Source: a bacterium
GTDB taxonomy: Bacteria > Cyanobacteriota > Vampirovibrionia > Obscuribacterales > JAKAZS01
Length of the DNA stretch: 34,522 nt
NCBI GenBank assembly: GCA_021785395.1
Contig: JAJYFO010000008.1
Coordinates: forward strand, 1-34,522
Reading direction: 5' to 3'
The translations under genes and the position numbers were made by a program. Below are positions 1 through 11,122 of the stretch, piece after piece (the stretch's first letter is position 1; every line of letters starts with the position of its first letter). The notes beneath the pieces were generated by a model, which saw nothing but the letters and a program-made list of their open reading frames with translations, was not told the origin of the DNA and did not search any database.

Positions 1-1
1 A

Positions 2-280
2 ATTGGTTACAATGAATGCAAAGAAGATATGTACAGCAAGGTTATCCCTAAAGCCTTGGCCGAAAGTGAAGCCAAAACTAGAGCTGAAACGAAAGCCAAG
101 ACTAGAGCTGAAACTAAAGCTGAAACTAAAGCCGAAGTTCTAAACACTTTATTAAAATTAAAATTCGGCCACGTCGACAAAGCCTACTTGCTTAAAATAA
201 AGGCCGCTTCTATAAAAGAGTTAAATAAATACCTTAAAAGGGTAATCAAAGCAGACAGCATCGACGAAATTTTCGTTTAA
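2..280 (+). CDS. C-terminal part of an Rpn/YhgA-like PD-(D/E)XK family (DUF4351-like tail) protein, truncated by window start
   Basis: The frame of ORF 29..280 stays open to base 2 (IGYNECKEDMYSKV...), so Met29 is probably internal. A charged AKTR/AETK repeat is followed by LLKLKFGHVDKAYLLKIKAASIKELNKYLKRVIKADSIDEIF, resembling the C-terminal tails of Rpn/transposase-like nucleases. Confidence 0.6.
   Translation: MGYNECKEDMYSKVIPKALAESEAKTRAETKAKTRAETKAETKAEVLNTLLKLKFGHVDKAYLLKIKAASIKELNKYLKRVIKADSIDEIFV
71..130 (+). repeat. 12-bp tandem coding repeat, five units (AKTR/AETK)
   Basis: gccaaaactaga / gctgaaacgaaa / gccaagactaga / gctgaaactaaa / gctgaaactaaa. Confidence 0.8.
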
Positions 281-410
281 ATTACAAATCTAGTTTATTA
301 ATATTAAAATTCTGTGAGTGTTTACATAAAGCCAGAAACGACTGATTTTTATGAAATTGATTACTTAACAATTTTTGTGTAAACTCCTAAAACCCGATTA
401 GAGAAATTTT

Positions 411-618
411 TCAATTCTGCCCTCCGAAATAAATTTGAAATTGATTTAAAATTATATTCCAATTATGGACTGGCTTTGTCCATTTTTTAAGAATGTCTTG
501 GCTCCAAGTAAAGAAGCTTAAAAAGCGCATCGTCCGTTGGCAATGAACTTTTAGTCTTGGTTACCCGCTTGACGCCGCTATTAATAGCTTCAATCGCATT
601 TGTCGTATAAATTATTTG
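411..618 (-). pseudogene. C-terminal remnant of an IS256-family (MULE-type) transposase, frameshifted
   Basis: Reverse strand reads QIIYTTNAIEAINSGVKRVTKTKSSLPTDDALFKLLYL, then in a shifted frame SQDILKKWTKPVHNWNIILNQFQIYFGGQN*. This matches the IS256 C-terminal pattern (IIYTTNAIE...RKVTKTKG.FP.DDALLKLLYL...KKWT.P..NW...LNQF.I.F). Confidence 0.8.
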
Positions 619-736
619 CCCAAAACAGTGACCAGCGACAATTAAAAAATAACAAAAATAAAATTAATGATTGTTATTAAATTGTGCTAAACTGTATTTA
701 AATATATTCCGCTATCAAAAAAAGAGGGGGGGGTAA

Positions 737-976
737 ATGCCACGTATAGCAATCTCAAAAAATAAAGATAATGATGGTTATTTGGTAATAAAATGCCCAG
801 ATTCCTTTGGACCTGGCCCAAAACCTAAGAGTTTTAATAACCTTGGGGCTCTTAAAGAGACCCTAAAAAATTGTGGAATTCCAGTAAACTTAATTCCACA
901 ACAAGATTTCGATACACTACAGCCAATTGAATTACAAGAGCTGCCTGAGGGTATTATAAAATGTATACTTACTTAA
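737..976 (+). CDS. hypothetical small protein (79 aa)
   Basis: ATG preceded by a G-rich Shine-Dalgarno-like tract (gaggggggggtaaATG); complete ORF. Confidence 0.55.
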   Translation: MPRIAISKNKDNDGYLVIKCPDSFGPGPKPKSFNNLGALKETLKNCGIPVNLIPQQDFDTLQPIELQELPEGIIKCILT

Positions 977-991
977 AAAAGATCTATAATA

Positions 992-2245
992 TTAATCTGG
1001 TATTAAATCATTTAAATTATTATCTTTTAAGTATTGAATAAAATTCTCCCTTGTACTTCGGTCGATAGTTTCAACAAAAGGGGCTGATTTTGTACCGATA
1101 CAGATTGATTTATAAGAGTCTATGATTTTATCGTTTAAATCATAGACAGTTCTATTGGCTATAAACTCAATATGAGAATCATCTATGTAATGAATTGTTT
1201 GGATGTCATTGCTTTTGAATTTGTCAACTATAACATTAGTGCTTGTGTTAACTTTAATCGTTAAAGATAGTAGGTTTATAATGATTGTACTTTGGTTAGA
1301 CGAAATAAAAGAAAAATAGTAATCTTCCGAATACGTCTTTATTATATTATTAACATCATTATCGAAGTCATTTTGATACAATGAGGAAGGGTATTCTTTT
1401 TTATCCCAAATTTGCCCGGTTTTATCCTTAATATAACCCAACTTAATATTTTGCGTTTGATTACCCGTGAAGAAAGGGGTCGTGTTTCCAGCTCTATAAT
1501 AACTCACTTTACTAAAATGAATTACTCCAGCTAGCTGATTGGGTATTTTATACCAGAGACAATTAGTTAGGGCTTTAGGGAATTTATTTTGATCAAATAT
1601 ACTGCCTATTTGCGTAGCATTATCGATCTGATTAATTATATCTTCTTTGCTTATCTGTATTTTAAAAATTTTGTTTGATTTATGATTAGCTTCATTATTG
1701 GTTTTAAATTCATTATTTTTGGTAATTATATCCATAGTTTTGCTTAAATTTAATGAATTGGTATTAGAATTACTGACATTATCACTTCCTGCGTCATTAT
1801 CCTGTCTGGTTAAAGTACCATTTAAAGTGTCTTTGCCATCTATAACTGTGACACCTATTTCCTTAGCAAAAAGGTTAGATATAGTAACATCATCAAATTT
1901 ATGATGGAGTAACGAATGTTGTTTAGGATTTCCCTGAATTTCAAAATTATTATCTTCTAGCCTTAAATTATTACCTGTAACCGAAAAATTCAAGTTGTGC
2001 CTGGCGCTGCCTACCAAATCTGTTATATCTATAACTGCTATATGTTGCTTTGCCATGTCTTTAGTAATTAGCAAGGCAATTTCATATTCCGTTTTGGTTA
2101 CAGAATTAACTATTCGGCCTAGCCAATAGCCAGAAATTTCATCAGAGTTAGTACTTGTAAAACCAGGCGAAAAAAATAATTGACTGGTAATTTGCACAAG
2201 AACAATCACTACGATTATATATTTTTTTAATTTTAAATGATTCAT
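992..2245 (-). CDS. secreted protein of unknown family, paralogue of 2497..3978
   Basis: N-terminal hydrophobic signal-like segment. Shares GYWLG...YEIAL, WY[KR]IPN.LAG and FI.YLK...L.DLIP with the neighbouring divergent gene. Confidence 0.8.
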   Translation of the reverse strand: MNHLKLKKYIIVVIVLVQITSQLFFSPGFTSTNSDEISGYWLGRIVNSVTKTEYEIALLITKDMAKQHIAVIDITDLVGSARHNLNFSVTGNNLRLEDNNFEIQGNPKQHSLLHHKFDDVTISNLFAKEIGVTVIDGKDTLNGTLTRQDNDAGSDNVSNSNTNSLNLSKTMDIITKNNEFKTNNEANHKSNKIFKIQISKEDIINQIDNATQIGSIFDQNKFPKALTNCLWYKIPNQLAGVIHFSKVSYYRAGNTTPFFTGNQTQNIKLGYIKDKTGQIWDKKEYPSSLYQNDFDNDVNNIIKTYSEDYYFSFISSNQSTIIINLLSLTIKVNTSTNVIVDKFKSNDIQTIHYIDDSHIEFIANRTVYDLNDKIIDSYKSICIGTKSAPFVETIDRSTRENFIQYLKDNNLNDLIPD

Positions 2246-2496
2246 ATATTTGTTTTGCTTTTTGACAACATCTCATTAATTTAATGCTGACCGTAAATAT
2301 TTTATTATATTCATCAAGAAAAAAACTATTGAGAACAAAAAGATATTGTCAAGAATCTGTAGCTTAAATAATGGTCTGGCAAAAAACGACTTTAAGCAAA
2401 GCTTAGTGTTAAAATTTGGGTATATAATTTATAAAATTTGGAATCTGAAGTAAATAAAGAAATTTTTAAATAAAAAATTAAATTTAGGATAAAAAC

Positions 2497-3978
2497 GTGT
2501 TTAGAAAATTTGGAATAATACTTACACTTATCATAATTCTTAGTTATCCAAGCCTTTATCAAAAATCATTGGCAGTTAAAACCAACAAGCCAACTGCCGT
2601 TTCAACCTACCACCAGTCTATAATTGGTTACTGGCTTGGTAAAGGGGTTGACACTTATTCTGGGCAGTCATATGAAATTGCTTTGGCAATTATTAAACAA
2701 GCCAATAAGCAATTGAGCTGTGACATGCAGATAACCGATTCAGGGGTTATTTGTAAACATTATCTAGAAATTTTGCCAAATAGTTCTAAAGCGACCCTAA
2801 AAATTTCTTTTAAAGACTTAGCCTGCGAAACCATATCGGGTCAGCCAAGGCCAGGCTCTATCTTGCAGCAGGTCTGGTCAAATATTTCCCTACAACCTTT
2901 TGCTGCGGGTGAAAAATTAGTCGGTACAGCTTTAATTAATCAAGTCAAATTAAGTCTAAGTCTAGATAAAAGAATAGATAATAACAATAATTCTAAATCG
3001 GCTAAATCAGCTTTAAGTTCTAAAGTAAATACGCAAAAAATATCTACGTTAGAACCAATTGCCACTCGTAAAGCGTTACCTGAATTTAATAACCAAGCTA
3101 CTAATAAATCGGATTCGGACAATTCTAATGATTTAAATACTGCGTCTGATAATAGTATTATTACTGAAAATGATAAAATAAGTTCGACCCAAACAAATAG
3201 CCCAAAGTATATGGTTAGGGATTTACCAGACAATACCGACAATGATTCTAATATTCCGGATAAATATAAACTGCCACCAAATAAGGTATTACAAGCTGGT
3301 ATAGAGCATAGCGCTAGCCTAGAACCAGTCCCGCCATATTTAAGAACAGGCGCTATTTATGATGAAAAGCTTTTAAAAAGTCAGGTTAAATCTTCAAGAA
3401 TCTGGTACCGCATACCTAATTGGCTAGCTGGCACCTGGCATCGAAATTATGAATTAATCTTAAAGTCAAGCAACCCTTATCTAGATACACCAGGGCGCAA
3501 ATTTTTATCTGAGGGCGATTTGAACTATGGTTATCAGGTAGATAAATATAATAATATCTGGGATACTACTATATTACCAAGTTTTTGGGATATTAACGCG
3601 CACAATCAGGCTAGCGAAGTAACTAAAGGTATAACATTTACTTATAAACCAGGTGACTACCGTAATCCAAATTATATGTATTTACAAAGAGATCGCGAAA
3701 TTTGTATGAATAAATTCACTAATAGAATTACTAAAATCCGTCAGAATGAAGAAATACATACAATTACATTGATGGAACCAGCTGTTATTAGGGTATTGGG
3801 GTCGATAAAATGGTTCAACGACTTTGGCCTGCCACTCTACCAGGACCAGCGCATAACGTTTGAGAAGCTTAAGGCGCCGTTTACACCAGTTAATTTTAGT
3901 GAAACCGGCGAAGATTTAAAGGCTGATTTTATCGAGTATTTAAAAAACCATGGCCTGGACGATTTGATACCTAATTAG
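2497..3978 (+). CDS. secreted protein of unknown family, paralogue of 992..2245
   Basis: Start is GTG (window base 2497). Signal-like N terminus, N/S/D-rich linker, shared GYWLGK...YEIAL, WYRIPNWLAG and C-terminal FIEYLKNHGLDDLIPN. Confidence 0.85.
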   Translation: MFRKFGIILTLIIILSYPSLYQKSLAVKTNKPTAVSTYHQSIIGYWLGKGVDTYSGQSYEIALAIIKQANKQLSCDMQITDSGVICKHYLEILPNSSKATLKISFKDLACETISGQPRPGSILQQVWSNISLQPFAAGEKLVGTALINQVKLSLSLDKRIDNNNNSKSAKSALSSKVNTQKISTLEPIATRKALPEFNNQATNKSDSDNSNDLNTASDNSIITENDKISSTQTNSPKYMVRDLPDNTDNDSNIPDKYKLPPNKVLQAGIEHSASLEPVPPYLRTGAIYDEKLLKSQVKSSRIWYRIPNWLAGTWHRNYELILKSSNPYLDTPGRKFLSEGDLNYGYQVDKYNNIWDTTILPSFWDINAHNQASEVTKGITFTYKPGDYRNPNYMYLQRDREICMNKFTNRITKIRQNEEIHTITLMEPAVIRVLGSIKWFNDFGLPLYQDQRITFEKLKAPFTPVNFSETGEDLKADFIEYLKNHGLDDLIPN

Positions 3979-4073
3979 CTTAAAATATACACCGTTAATA
4001 AATTTAATTTGTACTATATCATAAAAGTATTTATAATGAACAAATAACTACTTTACAAAAAAGGGGTAAAAAT

Positions 4074-4502
4074 GTGCAGACAGCAGATTTTATAAATAAA
4101 TTTAGAGAAAAATTAGACACTGAAGCTATGAACATAGGCTTCGAAAGAATGCGAAACGGTCAGCTTTACCCTAACGACGTTCAAAGTTTTTATGGGGGTT
4201 ATATATTTAAAGACATACAACTTACTTATAAAACAACTTACGATAGCCTTAATATTTATTTAAACCCTGATTCCCCACGAAGCGCATTGGTAGCTGGAAT
4301 GAACCACGCAATAAATCCCAATGTTACAGTTGAAGAGCATGAAAGTCGCTTACAAAAGCAGGCCAGCTTCACTTGGAATGAAAAAAATCAAATCTGGAAT
4401 ATATTGAATAAGTTTTATGGTACTGATCTTCCAGGGCAAAGCACTCTAGACACTGAAAATCTAGTAGACTATTGCATTCAGTCATTGCTAAACTATAGAT
4501 AA
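4074..4502 (+). CDS. hypothetical protein (142 aa)
   Basis: Complete ORF with GTG start preceded by aaaaaggggtaaaa. Confidence 0.65.
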   Translation: MQTADFINKFREKLDTEAMNIGFERMRNGQLYPNDVQSFYGGYIFKDIQLTYKTTYDSLNIYLNPDSPRSALVAGMNHAINPNVTVEEHESRLQKQASFTWNEKNQIWNILNKFYGTDLPGQSTLDTENLVDYCIQSLLNYR

Positions 4503-4598
4503 ATTTATCTATATTATTTTTTTTAGCCTTGCGGTAAAATCGGCACCAGGGCAATGGCATTTTTGATTAAAGTTAAATATTTTTAGCCGACGACGATT

Positions 4599-5699
4599 TT
4601 ATTTTTGAGGCAGCGCTAAAATGTTTAAAATAGCCATATTAGCTTTATTCGGCACCAAAAAGGCAATATCGCTAAAATTATCGTTGAACGTAGACAAAGG
4701 CATAGTTAATACGCCATTGCCATGGTTTGTGACTCCATCTAGGGTTTGACCAACTTGAGGAGTTTTAAAATTACCGATTTGAATCATATTGCCGGCTAAA
4801 TTTGCCCCCCAAGGGTTGCGCACGATAATAGTGCCGGTTTTAGGGTCGTATTTTTCTACACTAAAAGCGTGCGAAAATTGGCCTTCATTAGTTCTTACCG
4901 AAACGTCAGCTATTATTGGCTGACCAAGGCTCAAGGTATTATTAATAAATAAACCCAAATTTTTCATGTACTTGGTATCGGATTTAGGGGTTAATTGCAA
5001 ACCCCAAGCTTCTTTACCGGTCAAAACATTAAGGCTATCAGGCGATAAGCCACCAAAATTAATGCTACTTGGTCTAAGCTTAATTATAGCGGCTTCAATA
5101 ACATTAGCCCATTTAGCCGAATTGGTTAAATGAAACCTTTTAAAATCTTCCTCGGTAACGTTTACCGGCGTTTTAAGGCTGCCGGGAAAAGTTACGGTGT
5201 AACTGCCGTCTTTATTTTGGGTAACCATATCAGCCAATAATTTACGGCCATAAGACGAATTGGCAACGCTAGCCAAACCCGATTCAAACCAGCAGTCGCC
5301 TAACTGGCCTTGGTTGACACCGGAACTGGCGCCAATATCGATTTGCGTTTGGACAGCCTGTTTTACTTGATTATCGTCGTATTTACTAGCCATAAGTTCA
5401 GCCCTGCTGCTTGATTCTAGATCAATAGCTGTATATTTATCTAGGAGTTTTGGGCTTATCAATTTACTTACCGGGTTTTCAATTGCCGAATTTTTTTTGG
5501 CATTTTCAACGTTGACCAAATTATTAGCGTCTACTAGTCCGGTATTGGCTATATCCAAGGCTGTAAATGGTTTACAAGGTTGATTTTCCACCTTAGTATG
5601 GCTGTCATAACAGGCTTGGATGAGTTTCTTTTTAGTATCCTTGCCCAGATCCGCTTTAGAATCCTTGCCTGGTTTAGATTGTGGTATTTTGTCGAGCAT
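4599..5699 (-). CDS. calpain-family (peptidase C2-like) cysteine protease
   Basis: GQLGDCWFESGLASVA (Cys box), FSHAFSVEKYD (His box) and IIVRNPWGAN (Asn box), the C2 Cys-His-Asn triad in order. Confidence 0.9.
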   Translation of the reverse strand: MLDKIPQSKPGKDSKADLGKDTKKKLIQACYDSHTKVENQPCKPFTALDIANTGLVDANNLVNVENAKKNSAIENPVSKLISPKLLDKYTAIDLESSSRAELMASKYDDNQVKQAVQTQIDIGASSGVNQGQLGDCWFESGLASVANSSYGRKLLADMVTQNKDGSYTVTFPGSLKTPVNVTEEDFKRFHLTNSAKWANVIEAAIIKLRPSSINFGGLSPDSLNVLTGKEAWGLQLTPKSDTKYMKNLGLFINNTLSLGQPIIADVSVRTNEGQFSHAFSVEKYDPKTGTIIVRNPWGANLAGNMIQIGNFKTPQVGQTLDGVTNHGNGVLTMPLSTFNDNFSDIAFLVPNKANMAILNILALPQK

Positions 5700-5822
5700 T
5701 TTATATGGTCTTATGAAATTGACTATCTAAGTATTAAATACCCCAAATCCGGACTAAAATAACGGCCAGACTAAAATATCCTTGTATAAAAAACCGGTAA
5801 ATCACTTGTTGTTTCAAAGCTT

Positions 5823-5953
5823 GCGTCGTTATATAGTTAGCGTTTTACCAACCAATTATATTGGCGTAACGACGCTGGAATAAAATCATTTTAATCTACA
5901 CAGTAAATATCTGCCCTAGTCGACATTTTTTTAGCTAGGCCTAAAAAATGTCG
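5823..5953 (+). ncRNA. candidate structured RNA ending in a terminator-like hairpin
   Basis: Stem GCGTCGTTA (5823-5831)/TAACGACGC (5867-5875) enclosing CCAAT-TAT-ATTGG, followed by hairpin CGACATTTTTTTAG/CTAAAAAATGTCG (5921-5953) and TTTTATT, between divergent genes. Confidence 0.4.
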
Positions 5954-5960
5954 TTTTATT
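5921..5960 (+). terminator. Rho-independent terminator-like hairpin
   Basis: cgacatttttttag-ctaggc-ctaaaaaatgtcg followed by ttttatt; one T bulge. Confidence 0.55.
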
Positions 5961-6110
5961 GTAGTCAAGTTTGCATATTATAGTCGATTACCAAGCCATG
6001 CCAATAAGCAAAACGTTCGTTAACGATTGGGCTTAAATTTCCAATTTTAGCCCTAAAAATTGCTAGAATAATGACAAACATTTCAACCCACGTATTCAAG
6101 AGGTAGCCCG

Positions 6111-7304
6111 ATGTCACAAACTGTAATTATAGATGGTTTAAGAACTCCATTTGGTAAACTTGGCGGCGTCTTTAAAGATATAAGCGCCGTGGATTTGACT
6201 TACCCATTAATAGCCGAATTGGTTAAACGCCACAATTTAGACCAGAAAGCTATAGACGAAGTAATAATCGGGCAGGTTGTTCAAGCCGGGTCCGGTCAAA
6301 TACCGTCGCGTCAGGCTCTTTTAAAAGCCAATTTACCCAATACCACCGAATCTACGACCATAAATAAAGTCTGCGCGTCGGGTCTAAGGTCAGTAACTAT
6401 CGGCGACCTTAGAATAAGAGCCAACGACGCCAATCTTATCCTGGCTGGCGGTATGGAGTCTATGAGCCAGGCTCCCTATTTAGTCGAGGCTAATGCCGCC
6501 AGATTCGGCAAAAAAATGGGGCACACAACCTTTAAAGACGCTATGCTTTGCGACGGGCTAGAATGTCCAATTACCGGTCACCACATGGCCTATTATGGAG
6601 CTAAAGTAGCCGAAGAATTTGGCATAACCAGGCAATCACAAGACGAATGGGCGTATCGCAGCCACAAACTGGCTGTAGAAGCTCACACCAGCGGTGTTTT
6701 TGGCGAAGAAATATTACCCGTCAAAGTAAAACAGGGCAAAAATAAAGAGGCCATGGTCGACTGCGACGAAGGCCCCAGGTCAGATACAACCATCGAGGCT
6801 CTATCCAAACTCAAACCAGTCTTTTACGAAAATGGGACAATAACAGCTGGCAACGCTCCTGGTGTTAATGACGGGGCTTGCATGTTAATTATAACAAGCC
6901 TAGAATACGCCAAAGAGCACGGCTTAAAACCCTTGGCTAAAATTTTAACCCACGCTAGCCTAGGCCAAGATTTACCTTATCTAGCTACAGCGCCAGCTTT
7001 AGCTACCCAAAAGGCGCTAGCTAAATGCGGCTTGACGGTTAAGGATCTTGCTGCCATGGAAATCAACGAGGCTTTTGCCGCCGTAGCCTTAAAATCCATG
7101 TCGATGCTGGGAATCAATAGCGACTTAGTCAACCCCAACGGTGGCGCCATAGCCTTGGGTCATCCCGTAGGAGCTAGCGGGGCTAGAATTTTATTGACCT
7201 TAGCCAAACACATGCAACGTAATAATATCAAATATGGTGCCAGCGCAATTTGTTCTGGAACAGGCCAAGGCGATTGCGTAATTTTAAGTCGAGAAGGCCT
7301 TTAA
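6111..7304 (+). CDS. atoB: acetyl-CoA C-acetyltransferase (thiolase)
   Basis: NKVCASGLRSV (nucleophilic Cys), NGGAIALGHPVGASGARI and CSGTGQGDCVI thiolase signatures; full length. The symbol is generic for this activity. Confidence 0.95.
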   Translation: MSQTVIIDGLRTPFGKLGGVFKDISAVDLTYPLIAELVKRHNLDQKAIDEVIIGQVVQAGSGQIPSRQALLKANLPNTTESTTINKVCASGLRSVTIGDLRIRANDANLILAGGMESMSQAPYLVEANAARFGKKMGHTTFKDAMLCDGLECPITGHHMAYYGAKVAEEFGITRQSQDEWAYRSHKLAVEAHTSGVFGEEILPVKVKQGKNKEAMVDCDEGPRSDTTIEALSKLKPVFYENGTITAGNAPGVNDGACMLIITSLEYAKEHGLKPLAKILTHASLGQDLPYLATAPALATQKALAKCGLTVKDLAAMEINEAFAAVALKSMSMLGINSDLVNPNGGAIALGHPVGASGARILLTLAKHMQRNNIKYGASAICSGTGQGDCVILSREGL

Positions 7305-7371
7305 ACCACTCTAGCTTATTTAGCCAATATTGACCGTCGAGACTTTAACCTAACCCAAATAAGGAAGTTTT

Positions 7372-7953
7372 ATGACTTATAAAACAAACAACCAGTATTA
7401 CTCAAAAACTTTTATAGCTATAAGCCTTACCTTTATGGTTTTGTTGGGCAGCCAGGTTCTAGCTAAAGATATAGACCCTCATTTAGTTAAGCCAAGTGAA
7501 AAACCTGATTTGCTCAATTTTCACGAAGTTCATTCGTACTTACTGCGCGGTGGCAGGCCAAGCCCCAAAGGCTTAGAAATTTTAAAAGATAAAGGGGTTA
7601 AATATATAATTGACCTTACGCACGACACTAAAAGCGTCGACGCCGAAAAAGCCATAGCCCAAAATCTTAATATGGAATTTATTAATTTGCCGATGTCCGA
7701 TAAGGCGCCAAGCAAAAGTGAGGTCGATACTTTTCTAGACATTGTTGAAAAGGCTAAAAAAAATCATGAAAAAGTATACGTTCACTGTGCCCACGGTTCA
7801 GATAGAACCGGCTGCATGGTGGGGATATGGCGGGTGACCCACGACCACTACAGTTATCCTAAAGCTTACAGCGAAATGCGCAAATACTATTTTTCGCCTA
7901 AATTCACCCAATTATCTGGTACCGTCAAACAATACAGTAAAAACCAAAATTAA
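7372..7953 (+). CDS. exported dual-specificity/tyrosine phosphatase-like protein
   Basis: Signal-like N terminus; VYVHCAHGSDRTGCMVG is the HCx5R(T/S)G catalytic loop, with an upstream D region (LPMSDKAPS). Confidence 0.9.
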   Translation: MTYKTNNQYYSKTFIAISLTFMVLLGSQVLAKDIDPHLVKPSEKPDLLNFHEVHSYLLRGGRPSPKGLEILKDKGVKYIIDLTHDTKSVDAEKAIAQNLNMEFINLPMSDKAPSKSEVDTFLDIVEKAKKNHEKVYVHCAHGSDRTGCMVGIWRVTHDHYSYPKAYSEMRKYYFSPKFTQLSGTVKQYSKNQN

Positions 7954-8687
7954 ATATGTTTTGTTATTTGCAATACCTGATCACAACCAAAAAGGTCGAC
8001 ATAATTGGTTTTAAAATAATTAACTTCGACATTTTTTAAGTTTTCTAGGACTGCCGGTAAAAATTCGTGATTGTCTGTATATGGTCCTCTTATTGGGTAT
8101 ATCATAAGCTTCGACTTACTTACACGCAAAAGTTCTATTACCGCTTTTATATGAAAATCAAGGTCAAAAGGACTATTTGTCATCATGCCACCAAATTTAT
8201 AATCGCTATATAAAAACAAAAAATTTGACGATAATACCATATCGAATTCATTGTCGTTAAACGGCAAATGTGGCAGCCGGTAGGGCAGGTAACGCTTATT
8301 CTGAAAACCTAAGTCAAAATCGTCAAGAAAAAAATTAATAGCCTTATCTTTTTCTTTACGATATATCTCCATATTCCGCTTGTTTTTAGCTAAATCTTTA
8401 ACTTGTACCTGCAAATCGCAGCAGTCGTTTAAATCTCTACTGACGATTTCTTTAAGACTGGCAAAAGTATTTTCGTACAACGGGTCGACACCAATGGCAT
8501 CTACATTATATTTATTAGCTTGAGCGACAAACGAAGCCGGTCCGCTAGGGCAGTCTAAAATTTTGAACCCTTTAAGGTCATTAGCGCTAAAGTTAAACAT
8601 TTCTTCATATTCCTTCAGCGTTCGACCAAAGAATAAGACCCTTTCAAAGGTAAATGTGTTGGCTGTGTCTAAATCGGTCATGGACAA
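7950..8687 (-). CDS. class I SAM-dependent methyltransferase-like protein
   Basis: FKILDCPSGPASFVAQANKYNVDAIGVDP (motif I/II) and LPFNDNEFDMVLSSNFLFLYSD (motif IV-like). Confidence 0.75.
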   Translation of the reverse strand: MSMTDLDTANTFTFERVLFFGRTLKEYEEMFNFSANDLKGFKILDCPSGPASFVAQANKYNVDAIGVDPLYENTFASLKEIVSRDLNDCCDLQVQVKDLAKNKRNMEIYRKEKDKAINFFLDDFDLGFQNKRYLPYRLPHLPFNDNEFDMVLSSNFLFLYSDYKFGGMMTNSPFDLDFHIKAVIELLRVSKSKLMIYPIRGPYTDNHEFLPAVLENLKNVEVNYFKTNYVDLFGCDQVLQITKHI

Positions 8688-8798
8688 AAAAATTTAGTTG
8701 AATAAATTAAATAATTTTAGCTATTTCATTCTGCTTATTCTACTATATTTCAGGTATTATAATTCGAGAGTTTTAAGAGAGCTTTAAAAAAGGTTTAA

Positions 8799-10853
<2,055 letters not shown>

Positions 10854-10859
10854 GTATTA

Positions 10860-11108
10860 ATGCATAAGTTTTTCTTTCATCCCTTAACCTTTGCCATACT
10901 GATGGGGACAGTTATTATGGGTCTTATCGGTATCCTTTTCGTACTGCCCTTATATTGTATCCACACGACTTGGAATAGTTTAATCGCCCAAAGTTTTTCC
11001 CTACCCTTTATAAACGTTTACCAGGCTTTACTGCTTTATTCAGCTTTTTTGATCCTATTGGTTTTAGCCATTAAATCAGTAAACTTAAACAAAGACAATT
11101 TTATTTAA
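10860..11108 (+). CDS. small membrane protein (82 aa, two hydrophobic segments)
   Basis: Starts 6 bp after the ligA stop; two long hydrophobic stretches. Confidence 0.6.
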   Translation: MHKFFFHPLTFAILMGTVIMGLIGILFVLPLYCIHTTWNSLIAQSFSLPFINVYQALLLYSAFLILLVLAIKSVNLNKDNFI

Positions 11109-11122
11109 ACTTCAAAAAACTT

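Noticed and set aside
1698-1904. Plus-strand ORF of 68 aa inside the 992..2245 minus-strand gene
   Set aside because: Hydrophobic antisense shadow of a well-supported gene.
2940-3242. Minus-strand ORF of 100 aa inside 2497..3978
   Set aside because: Antisense to the low-complexity linker of a supported gene; no recognisable motif.
4369-4560. Minus-strand ORF of 63 aa
   Set aside because: Mostly antisense to the end of 4074..4502 and lacks any motif.
5580-5762. Plus-strand ORF of 60 aa
   Set aside because: Antisense to the calpain gene start; composition is that of a shadow ORF.
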